From Larix kaempferi (lineage: Eukaryota; Streptophyta; Pinopsida; Pinales; Pinaceae), in the NCBI GenBank assembly GCA_027924585.1, contig BSBM01000386.1, forward strand, positions 1,288,001 to 1,352,000: DNA of 64,000 bases, read 5' to 3'. A program made the translations under genes and the position numbers. Shown here piece after piece: positions 40,491 to 51,920 of the stretch; the first letter of the stretch is position 1; each line of letters opens with the position of its first letter. The notes beneath the pieces were generated by a model, which worked only from the letters and a program-made list of their open reading frames with translations, searched no databases and was not told the DNA's origin.

Positions 40491-41300
40491 ATGAAAGAGG
40501 CATGACGCCGATTAGTGGTTGTATCACCACTAGATGAACGTCGTGTCCCCATGTTCATGTGTAATTAGGAAAAATTAACTAATTTGCTTTAAAGTAGTTA
40601 CATAAGTATCTTAAAGACTAATGAGACTTGGATTTTGGTAGGGTGGACGTGATTCAACACACATGGGAGTCAATTGGGAAAAGGAGGCAGAGAGGGAAAA
40701 CAAAAAGATGCAGCAATCTTGGAGTAGCATACCTTCACCTAGTTCCGCCCGAAGAAACAAAGAGGCACTATAAGAAAAGGATGACCAAGATATCTCCTAG
40801 GAGATCAATGGAAGACGAAAAAAGGCATGGACCTAGGGAATGCCGAGACCACTGACCTAAATGTCGACCATCAAGCGTACTGACTAGCGCAAGAACAAAA
40901 ATTCATGTGGAAGTTACACCAAGAGTGCAAATGAGTTGTTCCCCACAAAATTCATGTTTAATGCTGTCACCTTCCCGCATCAAAAGGCCTCTGAATGTCG
41001 TACCTATAAAACCATCACAACTTGAATATTCATGGATTAATTTCTGCACAGAATTAGAGCAAGCACAATCAATCCCTAAAATCACAAACTTTCTCTCATA
41101 CTTATTGACCATAGAACTAGCCATGGCACCAAATAAATCCACTGCAGTCACAAGGACCAAAGCCACATAAGAGAAAGCATAGATGTAGCTAGATCCTAGA
41201 AGAATATTTCATGACCCCACTAAAAGCCATAATTCATAGAATAAATAAAGCAAAAACATATGAGCCTAACTGGGGAAAACAATACGTGGAGATGAATGCA
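40491..41300. other. Element C region downstream of integrase
   Basis: Low coding quality. A basic peptide frame lies at 40628-40855, and MAPNKSTAVTRTKAT at about 41122 may mark the start of the following extra reading frame, followed by stops. Confidence 0.35.
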
Positions 41301-41320
41301 TGGGGAGTTATATATAATCA

Positions 41321-44300
41321 ATGGATAGAACTTGGAAACAAATTGCTTTCATGAAGATTCACGGCTACCTGAATGCACCCCTGGTATCCCCATTTGGAAA
41401 CATTAAAGAATTTATAGCTAAATTTATTGTTAGTCGATACCATGATGGAAAATGTTGGATCAACGAGTTCATCCTAATCCATGATTCACTCATTGCTTGC
41501 ATTACTGGTCTATCGAGGAAAGGAACGCTAGTTCCAGTTACGAACAAGCCACTGTCACTTGTTGAAGAAGTCACAGGCTCCCCAACAAGCAAGAATTCAA
41601 AGGGTCTTATTATCAACAAAGTCCAATAAGATTCGGTCAAGTGGGCCGCATTCATAATTTCATTATTTTTAACAATTTTAGGTCGATCGTCTGAATTGAG
41701 GCTCGACATGCTAGAAGCTATCAAGAAGGTCATGTACGGGCCCAAAATCTTCAATTAGGTCGACCAATTGGCACAATTGGTCAAGACCAACTATGAAAAG
41801 TACCAGTAGTCTAGACAAGTGAACATATTCTTTTCGTTAATTATCTAGATAGTAATGATGAATATTAACCCAGTTAACAAAATAGAGTTCATCAAGACAC
41901 ATCCACCATTCATGAAAATTCTCCAAATATTTATAGGGAAAGGACCATCTTTTAAGGTAGAAAAAGAAAAGACCTACTTGGAAAATTGGTTCCAAGTGGT
42001 AACAACCAAGTGCAACCGTTGGAGAGTACCTTAGCACTTTCGTCACTACTTACCCTAGGGATAACACATTGAACTTGGCCTTGCCCATTCAAAGGTATGG
42101 TACATGCAGGGTGCAACAAGAGATGCACAAGAGCTTGACTATTATTCTAATATCCCTGAGTTATTTACTAATTTGTCAAGGCAGAAAAATACAAAGATAC
42201 CAATACTAACTATATCCAAAGCTCAATATTTGGATATCATTGAGCCTTTAACATATGGAGAACTAGAGTACCAGAGGGAAACAACATTGTACATTACCAT
42301 ATTTGTCCCAGACGATGAGCAAGAAAATCCATTGGAAATTGTACCTTCTGCTATTAAAAGCAAAGCACCAGTCGAGGAACCTTCAAGCGAGAAAATTGAG
42401 GACAACAAAGAATAAATGCTTATCAAAGACAGAGTTGAGCCTGAATTTGATGAGCCTCGACTAGAAGCAAAATTTGACCAAGTCATTGAACAAATACTTA
42501 TCTTTGAGTGCAACCTCAAAGGAAAAATATCCATGTAAAAATCAAAGAAAATAAAATAATTGATATTGGATAACACAGAAGATGACCTTGAAGAACCGAG
42601 GGAGCAGGAAAAACAAGTTTTAGTAGAAGACACAATGAACAAGGTGACCACATAACTTCAAATCTAGAAGGACAATGAACAGAGATGAACATCGTAGCCA
42701 ATCGTCTTAAATAATTTTTCTGCAATGCTCCAGCCACCATAGAAGAAAGTGAAGATAACTCAAACTTTGCATGAAGAAAATCCAGTTGGTCTGTCAAACG
42801 AATCTCCACCACTATCCCCAACCCAAATTTAAGAAGAACAACACGAGGAACCTATACAAAATCCTGACCCATTTACAGTGACCCCTAATTTCAATCAATT
42901 CCTTGCTACCTTTTCGCAATATATATCACCTTTATCAAAGCTTTCTGCGACATCCCTTTACCAGTTAAGTTTTCAAAATAAGAAATTGATCCCTTCACCC
43001 AAACCTTTCATCTATCCCTCCATTTCCCCTTTAACTCTTATTGAAATCTCATCACAAAGATTTCCCCAAGTAACCTTGGCATAAATCCATGAAACAACCA
43101 CAACCCAAGCAAATATGGTTGAAACCACAATTTTTCCTTCTAAACTCTTGATTGATTCCTAACAGTATCACTACCACTACCTCCACCTAGCAGAACTTCA
43201 CTTACTGCATCAATACTCCTCTCGACTGCAATAGAATCCATTGTTATTACAACTTCTACATCAAACCCATCGACCCTCAACACTACCTGAGTCGACCACA
43301 CCCACATCATATACACCTTCATCGACCATCCGTCTGTCAACCCTATCTCCGTTAACTGTGCCTCCATCGACCGTACCTCGATCAACTGCTCCAAAAATGA
43401 CCATGACTTCTGGAAAAAGTAAAAATAAGGCATATAATAAAAACAAAAATAAGAACAAAAGTGAAGCCCAACTCACTTTGATAGTACAACTAGTAGGAGG
43501 ATTAAAAGAAGGCAAATCCGTCTTTATTCTATCCAAAGCATCAAAACAATAACTTGATTACTTCATAAAAGTGGCCACCAAAGATCACACAAAATGATGT
43601 TCAGAAGACTTGAAAAGACTCAAAACATTGAAGGAGGAACATGAAAATGTATGGACAGTTTGTTCCATTAAGGCAAAACAGATTATTGGACCATTACTAA
43701 AGCCCCAACTAGAGAAGAAAATTGATAAGTTACAAAGTTTGGTTGAATTTTTCCTCTGTAATTATGGAAAATTCCAGGATCAACTCACACAAAAACAACA
43801 CGATGAAACTAGTCTACTCATTGCTAACTAGTTCAAAGCATTTGAAGAATGTGATAAAAGACTGGAAGAATATGAAGTACATGCAATCAAGGCTACAATT
43901 GTTCTCAATAATTGGTACTCATATTATGAAAAATTTGTGTTGAAATTCAAAATATGCAGGGTACTCTCTTAGAACTTTATAAACATAAACAATTAGCTGA
44001 CCCCGTCATAGAGCAAATTTTGTCTGTCTAGATCAACATGTAGCAACAACGACATGATTAGTTAAGGAAAAAAGAATATCAATGGTTACATGAAGGAAAT
44101 AAAGCACACGAAGAAGTCAGTTGGTTGACTAATCAAATCTATAAATTGGTGAGATAAATAGAAATCCAGATGCACAATTTTGGCCTAAACATGCAGACAT
44201 AGTAGATCATCCTATTCAAGTAAAATTGATACACCTTTCCGAACTCACCAGTCTATCTACCAACATTAGACTATTCTATCTGAATGGGATGAATTTTTGG

Positions 44301-44382
44301 AATGCCTCACTCTCTTTGCCCCAACTATAGTGGAAGCATGTGTTGATTTCACTCCACCAGGTGGAGCATCTAGATCTTAGCA
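41321..44382 (+). pseudogene. Extra sense-strand coding region of element C, unrecognised
   Basis: A decayed reading region of about 3 kb between integrase and 3' LTR, in the sense of element C. It opens with KIHGYLNAPLVSPFGNIKEF, SRYHDGKCWINEFILIHDSL and IACITGLSRKGTLVPV, and the last words resemble the ITGLSRRG signature of the PMD genes in elements A and B. Later come an acidic part (EEPSSEKIEDNKE), a serine/threonine/proline-rich stretch with repeated STV and PST (43240-43430), a basic KNKNKNKSEAQ segment, and a helical, charge-rich part (RLKTLKEEHENVW; KPQLEKKIDKLQSL). It ends near FTPPGGAS. Extra genes at this place are known in some plant gypsy elements; the family cannot be named. Confidence 0.5.
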
Positions 44383-44470
44383 CCCTTGAAGACTTTTCTT
44401 AAAATTTTGTAACTTTCCGTAATTTGTATAAAAATTCACATCTCCTTGTTCTCTTTGGTACGAAGAAATG

Positions 44471-44800
44471 TTTTGGGGTGAGGGAGATGTTGGAGGATCC
44501 TAGTCAACCAATCGACTAGGTCCTCCTGACCTACTAGGGATTAGTCAGCTCAGTCGATCGAGTCAGTTAGGAGGATTGACCAGACAGTTAAGAAGTTATA
44601 ACTGTATAACTATTTATATGCACTATATAATAGGTTGGTGAGCCAGAAGACATAATGTTTATTTTTGTACATGATGGCCTCATAATATAAGACAACTTGT
44701 TGCTCCTACCTCCACTACTTGTATTATTTCTTATACCTTTATGTATGTATGTATGATCTTGCATCTTGCTATGTATTATTGTGCTACTAGTAAATATATG
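44471..44800 (+). repeat. Polypurine tract and 3' LTR of element C (right edge uncertain)
   Basis: ttttggggtgagggaga (44471-44487) is a polypurine-type tract followed by TGTTGGAGGATCC at 44488. The first 100 bases of the LTR hold palindromes such as tagtcaaccaatcgacta and agtcgatcgagt. A TATA candidate (actatataataggttgg) is near 44620. No 5' partner was found, so the right boundary is a guess. Confidence 0.55.
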
Positions 44801-45148
44801 TAATCCCTTAGATTACAACACATGCCCATGGTGTAATTTTTGCAAGGATCACCGTGATCCAAACACTTGTGAATTGATGAACACCACCAAGGAGCGAATG
44901 TTTCGTAATAAAATTGACCAATTCATTAATACCCTAGCTTGGGTGGAAGAGGAAGATGTTATAGCTACTGTCAATAGGAGTCAAAATTACAATAATCGAA
45001 GCAAAAGTATTGATTACAATAGAAATTCAAATATTTATGCTCAAAATCATCCCTCTACAAGCACCCCTCCAAGTGTTATGAAAAAACTCAATACAAGATC
45101 CTCAACAACAACCATCCTCTTCCTCATCTACCCCAATCGAAAGATACA
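44801..45148 (+). pseudogene. Gag zinc-finger fragment
   Basis: Reads NPLDYNTCPWCNFCKDHRDP, TKERMFRNKIDQFINTLAWV, then an asparagine-rich tail. The C/H spacing (CNFCKDHRDPNTC) suggests a nucleocapsid-type finger of a gypsy gag. It is cut by the left edge of element D at 45149. Confidence 0.4.
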
Positions 45149-46227
45149 ACAAAATATCAAACAAATTCTAACTAACTGACAACAATCTTGAACTGGAAAG
45201 GATGAGGCCGTTCAAACTGAACTGCTCGAACCAATTGCCTCCGAGGCTGTTAGACGCACAGGTGGAAAACTCTATGCACTGTAAGTGTGCATTTGGGCCT
45301 TGGAAACCACTTGTTTGTCCTTCGGATTGGGTCGTTTTAGGTTGATTTGGATAGGAAACCAGGCTATGCTTCTCTTTGGCTTCCAAATCGGATTCCAATC
45401 GTGCCATTTTCCTATAAATTTCTTCATTCCGTAGCCAAATTTTTCCCTATAAAACATCTTCAATCCGCAATTATCCTCCCACAAACCGCAATGTGGATAT
45501 CGGAAAGAGGAAAGCCAATTTTATTCCTATGGAAAATATCACTTCTGCGATCCGCATTCCGCAATGTGGGTTGTGGATATCGAAAACCTGAATCCGCGCC
45601 ATGGAAAATTATGCCTCCACAATCTACATTTCGCAATGCGGGTTGCAGAAATCGGAAACCCAAATATGCACCCCCAGAGAAATTATGCCTCCGCAATCCG
45701 CATTCCGCAATGCGGGTTGCCGAAATTAGAAACCCAACTTTACACTCTTGAAAAAATTCGTTCCTACTTCTGCAATCCGCAATGCGGGTGCGGAAAGTCA
45801 GAAAATAGGACCTATGGGAAAGTGGAAAATCTCTTGATCGGGTGTGTTGCGGATTGTCTCCCAGTCATTGATCTGGCCCTTCTCTTTAATCCCGACTGTC
45901 CATTTTCTCTTTGAAAGCGTAAAATCAGTCGATAAAATGGGTCTTCCGCAGCTGTGTTGGGCCGTCGTATCTAGACTTCTATGACTGCTTTGGCTCTTAA
46001 TCAATCATGTGCATTCAACCTCTGTAGATTGCGTAAGCATTCCACTACCTTGTTTTCCCCGTTTTTCTCACTGTGGCTCGATCATTTGGGTCAGATTAGC
46101 TTGATCCTTAGCCATTTTTGGGTTTTCTAATGCTTCTATGGTGTAAGAGGTTGATGGGCATGCTTTGGGTTCTAGTAGGGGGATGCCCTTTCCTTCCTTG
46201 GCGGGAACATTGATAGGGGTGTTAACA
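45149..46227 (-). repeat. Element D left (3') LTR, truncated
   Basis: Aligns with 53707-54800. Its inner end is gtgttaaca (46227), the LTR start on the minus strand. The outer 730 bases present in the right LTR are missing. Confidence 0.8.
45530..45800. repeat. Minisatellite in element D LTR, about 73 bases per unit
   Basis: Three to four units with ccgcattccgcaatgcgggt, then ggaaacccaaat and gaaattatgcctc. The core CCGCAATGCGGGTTGCGG is self-complementary. The matching array in the right LTR is at 54105-54365. Confidence 0.8.
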
Positions 46228-46393
46228 ACGGATCCTACTGGGGATGTTATCCTCCGTGTTAGGTAGCAAGAATAGTAGACCAACTGTCTCTTTTTCCCGT
46301 TTCCTTTTCTCAATCAAAACCAAAAAATGGATAACTAAAACTCAACAAAAACGAATTTGTACAGTGCGGGTGGGTCGACTGGCTTGTTTTTCA
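46228..46393. other. Element D 3' untranslated stretch
   Basis: Between the integrase stop and the 3' LTR. No clear polypurine tract; the nearest purine-rich run is AGGATCCG. Confidence 0.4.
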
Positions 46394-47743
46394 CTAAAGA
46401 TAGTGCTTCAAGAACCGCCCATTGATGGGTATGTTTCCCACTAGTTCACCATCCTTATCTTGTAAGAAGAAAGTGTTGTTTCCATGGTGAGTGATGACTA
46501 TATAGGCCTCTTGCCAGAGGTTATCAAAATTTTTGGCTTGGTCTTCTCTTCTAGCATCCCATTTCAACACTAGATCTCCCACTTGGAAATCATCATCCTT
46601 GTTCTTTCTTTCAAAAGTATTTTTAACCCTATTTTGAGCCAGCATGGCTTCAACATTTACTCTGTCTCTGAATTCCTGTATCTCAACCAGCTGGTTGGTC
46701 CTCCTTAGCTTAGGGTTTGGCTCCTCTCCTTGCTCCTGTAGCAGCCTCATTGCAGTCCCTTTGAGGGAATCAAGAAATATCACCTCTATCCCATATACCA
46801 ATTTGAAAGGTGAAGTTCCAATGGAACTCTTGGAAGTGATCCTATCAGCCCATAGAGCTAAGGTCAGCTTGGTGTGCCAATCCCATTTGTTTCCTTGCAA
46901 CAGCTTCTTGATGATCCTAACGAGACTTTTGTTGGATGACTCAGCTATTCCATTTCCCTGGGGGTAGTGACCAGTAGAATGGCCCAATTTTATGTGGAAT
47001 TTGTCATAGAATTTGACCATTTTCTTGGATTTGAAGGCTTGATAATTGTCAGTGATTATTTTAACAAGGAAACCAAACCTGGACATGATATTTTCCTCTA
47101 GAAATTTGATGATGACCATGTTTGTGGCTTGCCTCGTTGGTATTTCCTCAATACATTTAGTGAAATAATCAGTGGCAGTCAATATCCACCTGTGTTGTCC
47201 AGAGGAGTTGGGGGAAAATTTCACGAATGAAGTCACGCCCCCACTGTTGGAAAGGGGCTTCTACCGATATTGGTTTCAAAGGAAAGGATAAGAGCTTCAT
47301 CTTCCCTTCAAATATTTGGCATTCATGGAAAGTAGCTATTTCCTTATAGGAATATTTGAACATGGTGGGCCAATAAAACCCTGCCCTGAGAATTTTTTTG
47401 ACAGTGGCCTTCTAGTAGTGATTCCCACCACAAACACCTTTGTGAAATTCTTTCAAGGTTATTTTGGCTTCATCTTCCACTATATAGTTTAGTAGAAAAC
47501 GTCAAGCGTCTTTCCAATAAAGGAAGCCATTCAATATGCAAAACTTTGAGGCCTTCATCTTGGTTGACCTGGATTTGATTTTACCCATCTCAGGGGGTGC
47601 TTGTAAGTTATGAAAAACATATATAACATCAGAATACCAAGGAGAAGAAAACCAGCATAGATCCATCTTAAATTCATATCTATCAAGCACCAAGAGGGAT
47701 CTAATTTCTTGAGGTGTATTTCTTTTTCAAAATTTAAACTCAA
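46394..47743 (-). pseudogene. Integrase of element D
   Basis: The upstream pieces (47169-47743) carry APPEMGKIKSRSTKMKASKF and the zinc module region (EFHKGVCGGNHY ... FKYSYKEIATFHECQ), partly decayed. The 280-codon frame 46394-47236 holds GQHRWILTATDYFTKCIEEI, the second aspartate in ITDNYQAFKSK, the glutamate in GNGIAESSNKSLVRI, WADRITSKSSIGTSPFKLVY, and the C-terminal GDLVLKWDARRED to GRFLKHYL. It is close to complete in its second half. Confidence 0.85.
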
Positions 47744-48010
47744 GAAATTTCTTTTTCAAAATTTAAACTCAAGAAATTTGATCTCTCTTGATTGATAGAT
47801 CCAGGTTTAAGTTTTAAGTTTTTATTTTATAAACAAACATCTATTTTTTAATTACTTTTCATAATATTTTAGTTTATGAGCAAACATGGATTCTTTTTAA
47901 ATACTTTCCATAATTTGATTTTTTATTTTATGAGCCGACATGAATTTTTTTAATTATTTTGTTAGTAACAAAATGTAAAGTTACATGACACACTCACACA
48001 TGTTACAACA
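47720..48010. repeat. Short tandem duplication and AT-rich insertion in element D
   Basis: tctttttcaaaatttaaact-caagaaatt is present twice in tandem (29-base unit, 47720-47777). A stretch of imperfect repeats with tttatgagcaaacatg wording follows to about 47950. It interrupts the RNase H to integrase linker. Confidence 0.7.
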
Positions 48011-48059
48011 TCTCCCCCATACTGGGTTGTAGAGCACCTCGTTTCACTCGGTGCAATAA

Positions 48060-48503
48060 TTTATTTGATACCTGCGACAATGGGTCTTGGGAAGTTTCTT
48101 CCAGCATGTGTGAAAGCAAGTTCACACTTAGTGAATCCCAATTTGATTCAGCCATGATCTTGGCCAGTCCCTATCCTTTGATAAGATTTGTAGGTTTGAT
48201 CTCTAAGTCATATTCTAAAAGCACTGCTATCCACTTAGCCCTTCTACCTTCTGGATTATGTTGTGTCAATATATCCTTTACAATAGCATTAGGAACATAA
48301 GCAATCACATGGGAATGTAGAACATAAAATCTGAAATCTTTCAAAGTTTTAATCATGGCATATGCTTGCTTCTCCATGATGTTGTATTTGAGTTTAGCAT
48401 CTCTAAGAGATCTGCTAAAGAAGGATATGGACTGCTCATCTCCTTCCTGATTTTTCTGTAAAATCACTCCAGCTATGGAATGCTCAAAGGAAAAATAAAA
48501 CAT
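48060..48503 (-). pseudogene. RNase H (gypsy type) of element D
   Basis: Reads FYFSFEHSIAGVILQKN, QSISFFSRSLRDAKLKYNIM, KQAYAMIKTLKDFRFYVLHS, then the tether NPEGRRAKWIAVLLEYDLEI. The frame at 48171-48503 is open. The first catalytic aspartate is not seen in the expected position, suggesting decay. Confidence 0.8.
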
Positions 48504-49400
48504 AAGAAACTCTTTGTCAAAATCAGGACTGATTAGTACAGGTGCATGTTTGTGATTGACCTCATGATCTCTGCAAAATTTGGGATGAACCTTCTTAAGA
48601 AATTCATTGTCCCTAGAAAGGATTGAACCTATTTTTAACTCCTGGGGAGTTCAAGTTTCTGTATTGTGTCAACTCTGTCTGGGTCAATTTCGATCCCATA
48701 TTTAGATATTATTTGACCTAGCAACTTTCCTTCTTGCATGGCAAAGTTTGACTTTTTAGGGTTCAAGGAGATTCCAAATTTTCTGCACTTGGTAAACAAT
48801 TGATGCAAATGTTTCAAATGCTCTGTATCAGACTTAGAATACACAGTGATGTCATCCATGTATATGACTACAAATTTGTCTCTCTTCTACAAAATCTATG
48901 TCCATATCTCTCTTGAAGGTAGCTCATGCATTCAAAAGACCAAAAGGCATCCTTACATATATGAAGGTCCCCCAAGGTGTGGTAAAGGTTGTCTTGTCTT
49001 GGTCTTTTGGATGCACCTTAATCTGATTCTACCCTGAAAATGCATCCAGCATGGACATTCTTCCTGCCCCTAAAACCTTTTGTAAAATGTGGTCCATTTT
49101 GGGTAGGGGGGATTTGTCCTTTAGGCACACTTTGTTTATATTTCTAAAGTCAATACACAGTTTGATTCACCATTCTTCTTCCTCACTGGGACTATGTTGG
49201 CTACCCAATTTGAAAAACTTAAGGAGACTATGATTTTGGCTCCATACAACCTCTTCACCTCTTTTTCTATCAGTGGGAGCAGTTGGATTCATCCTTCTCC
49301 GTTTCTTCCTGAATGGTTTCTCCCCTATCTTGACTAGTATGGTATGCTGGATGATAGCAGTGTCATATTCCTTCAATTCTTCATAGCACCATGCAAACAC
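48504..49400 (-). pseudogene. Reverse transcriptase of element D
   Basis: Reads FAWCYEELKEYDTAIIQHTI, EKPFRKKRRRMNP, NIVPVRKKNGE, NINKVCLKDKSPLPKMDHIL, RMSMLDAFSG, MPFGLLNA and IYMDDITVYSKSDTEHLKHL, so the catalytic YMDD is intact. At least three frame changes and several stops break it. Confidence 0.85.
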
Positions 49401-49747
49401 ATAAAAAAAATTATCATTAAATCCACATAGTCATCTTTAGTGCCTGGGGTTAAAGACTTTGATAGTTTGACAATTTTGGGCTCTTCATCATTCCCAATGT
49501 TACAGTCTTCCACTTCATTGTGGTTTGGAGCAACCTTGTGATTTTTGGCCACATCATTTTCATCAAAAACAATTTCCAACGACACCGATCCTTTGGGTAT
49601 ATAATTGCTCTTCAGCTGCAAGATTTCTTTGTCTCCCAAAGTGGTTAGGAGCTCTGGTGGGTCAGGTTCCCATTCATCACATGAACAGGTCTCTTGATCA
49701 ATCTAGGTGTTGGAAAATTCCTCATTCATATCTAGGAATTTCTTGAT
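49401..49747 (-). pseudogene. Linker between RNase H and RT in element D
   Basis: An acidic frame (LQLKSNYIPKGSVSLEIVFD; KIVKLSKSLTPGTKDDYVDL) leads into the RT in another phase. Confidence 0.6.
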
Positions 49748-50239
49748 CTATTGATCATATTCAAATATTTTCCAATGATTGGTATTGTCTGGAATAGAGG
49801 GTCTATGCTTTATATTGATCATGTAAGCTTTGGTATGATAGGTAGGGAATTGAAATCTGCTAGCAGAGCTTGCCAAAATGTCTACTATTGTATTTTTCTC
49901 TCTAGGAATGAAAGAAATATCATGCTTTGTGAAGAAATTATCAAACATATATAAACCAACTTTTCTATAGGCTCTCATTTTGGGATGTTTAGTCTCATAA
50001 TTTCCATTCACCTGTTGGATTATTAGCTCTGCATCTCCATAAACTTTGATCTTTTTAGCTCTTAGATCATTGAGTGCATTCAGACCCAACAATAGGGATT
50101 CATATTCTGCCACATTATTAGAACAATCAAACATTAGTTTGAAGGTATGCAATCTGGTGCATTGAATTCCTTCATATGGAGGGATGATCCATACCCCTTC
50201 CCCAACTCCTTCTTTATTCACAGCTCCATCAAACCTCAT
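49748..50239 (-). CDS. RNase H (RVT_3 type) between protease and RT in element D
   Basis: 163-codon open frame. The four expected acidic residues are visible: MRFDGAVNKEGVGEGVWII, NNVAEYESLLLGLNAL, KVYGDAELIIQQVNGNYETK and PREKNTIVDILASSASRF. It lies upstream of the RT, while a normal gypsy RNase H follows the RT in the same element. The usual place for a second RNase H in Tat-type elements is after the first. A stop separates it from the protease region. Unbroken despite decay around it. Confidence 0.85.
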   Translation of the reverse strand: MRFDGAVNKEGVGEGVWIIPPYEGIQCTRLHTFKLMFDCSNNVAEYESLLLGLNALNDLRAKKIKVYGDAELIIQQVNGNYETKHPKMRAYRKVGLYMFDNFFTKHDISFIPREKNTIVDILASSASRFQFPTYHTKAYMINIKHRPSIPDNTNHWKIFEYDQ

Positions 50240-51063
50240 AGTCTAGTGCTCTTCCGTTTGGACTGTGGTTGTAGTTTCCATTTCTAATTCTTATTTTTCA
50301 TCATTGTCTTTCTTCATTTGCTGACCACTGCCTTATAGATTTGTTGAGCTATCAATGTATTATATCTCTTTCTCATTACTAGACTTTTCATTTGTTTCAG
50401 GAATATTAGTAATTTTCACACCTTTCTCTTCTGAACCAAGATCATAACAGAAACCCGAGGTGCCTATATCAGTGTCTACAACAAAAATGGGATGGTTATC
50501 AAGCTTACTCTTGCTGCTCACTACATAGGACAGTCTATGCTCTCTTTATAATCTTCTGTTTTCCCCAAAAACAAGGATGGTAGCATAAGACATGTCCATC
50601 TATAGAGTTCCTTTTAATTTTGATGCCCAAGACCTGGATAATAGCATCCCAAATTTAGGTGGAATATTAGCCACTACCACATCCATGATTACATTCTTCT
50701 AAGGTATCTGAGTTAGTGAGACCACCATGTATTTAATTAGTACTAAGCATTGGAATCTTCTAGAATCAAAGGAGAACAGATCTTTATAGGGCCTTGTGAT
50801 TTCTAACCCTAGACTTTCCACCACTGATCTTGGCATGAGGTTATGTGAAGCTCCAGAATCTAAATAGCATTGTGTAATATATGGTCATGTATGTTTAGAT
50901 TGATATAGAAGGGAGGAACATCATCCTCTGGAGCACTTTCAACATGGGGACCAAACAGAAGAGTGGGTTTGTCATCATGCAAATTGAGAGTATCAGGTTG
51001 CTTTCCTTCTTCTCCATTCACTACTTTCAAAACATGATCTTTGTATTCTAAGTTTTTGACCAA
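50240..51063 (-). pseudogene. Aspartic protease of element D
   Basis: Reads DDVPPFYINLNIHDHILHNA, then after a one-base shift YLDSGASHNLMPRSVVE, with the active site DSGA encoded at 50849-50860. It continues GLEITRPYKDLFSFDSRRFQ and DVVVANIPPKFGMLLSRSWA. The DSGA form is the common one, in contrast to DEGA in elements A and B. Confidence 0.8.
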
Positions 51064-51900
51064 CTCATTTAAAGGAATTGAGATTTTAATCTTAGATATT
51101 TCATTCTCTAAAATGAAAGCAGAATGGATATTTTATATTGTCTTTACATTACCTTCATTTCTCTCTTCTGGGCCTTTTTTAGGATCTTCTGCCCCCTTCT
51201 TAGTTTCCTTATTAGAGGTTACATTTTTTGGGTCACCCTTCCTAGGGGTTTCTTTTCTTTGTGGCTGAGAAGAAGATGGCCAAGCAATAGACTTCCCTTA
51301 GTCCACCGTTACCTTCCTACCTCTCAAATTATGCTGCCTCTAAAATTCATAGATTTTATTTTGGAAGCCTCTTTGGTATTGATCAGATTATGCTTCTTCT
51401 TGGCTACTGTATAACTGTAGGGAGGATTGGTCATGTTTGTCTTTAGTTAAATAGAATTGGGGTTGGATCTGATCAAAGAGGTGGATTTGGTCATCAGGGT
51501 TTCCATATTCTTCCTCTCATGCTATTAAGTTCTCAGCAAAAGGTGGTCTGATTGGCTGATTCTCAGCATTTCTAGGATCCCTTGGCTCTCTTGGTCTTCC
51601 CTGTGGGGCAAAGGTCTCCTATAATTGTTATTTCGAGCTTGAGGCTATGGGTTTTCTCTGGCAGGATGCCTATTGTCAAGGGAAATCCTATCTACCATCC
51701 TTTCCATAATCCTCATCATCTGTTCAAATCTGGTATCAATGGATTGAGATGTGGAAGGTTGGGATTCCTCATTAGATCTCTTTTCCTCAGCTTCATTTAT
51801 GTGCTTCATTTTACCTGAGACCATCAAATTAGCTTCTACTTCTACAACATCTTTTAACATATCAAGTAGAGTGGTAGATCTCCTTTCTCTCAACATGAGA
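51064..51900 (-). pseudogene. Gag C-terminal region of element D
   Basis: The frame at 51645-51896 reads MLKDVVEVEANLMVSGKMKH, RSNEESQPSTSQSIDTRFEQ and MMRIMERMVDRISL, a helical linker typical after the gag core. No zinc knuckle could be identified. Confidence 0.65.
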
Positions 51901-51920
51901 GCAAAGTCACTGTAAAAAAA

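Noticed and set aside
40903-41166. Minus-strand frame with a copia GAG-pre-integrase or protease look
   Set aside because: No conserved zinc or catalytic residue could be lined up; the plus strand of element C explains the stretch.
45460-45914. Small proteins with repeated AMRVAEIGNP or similar wording (also 53840-54412)
   Set aside because: Frames through the 73-base minisatellite of the D LTR; repeats create the apparent protein periodicity.
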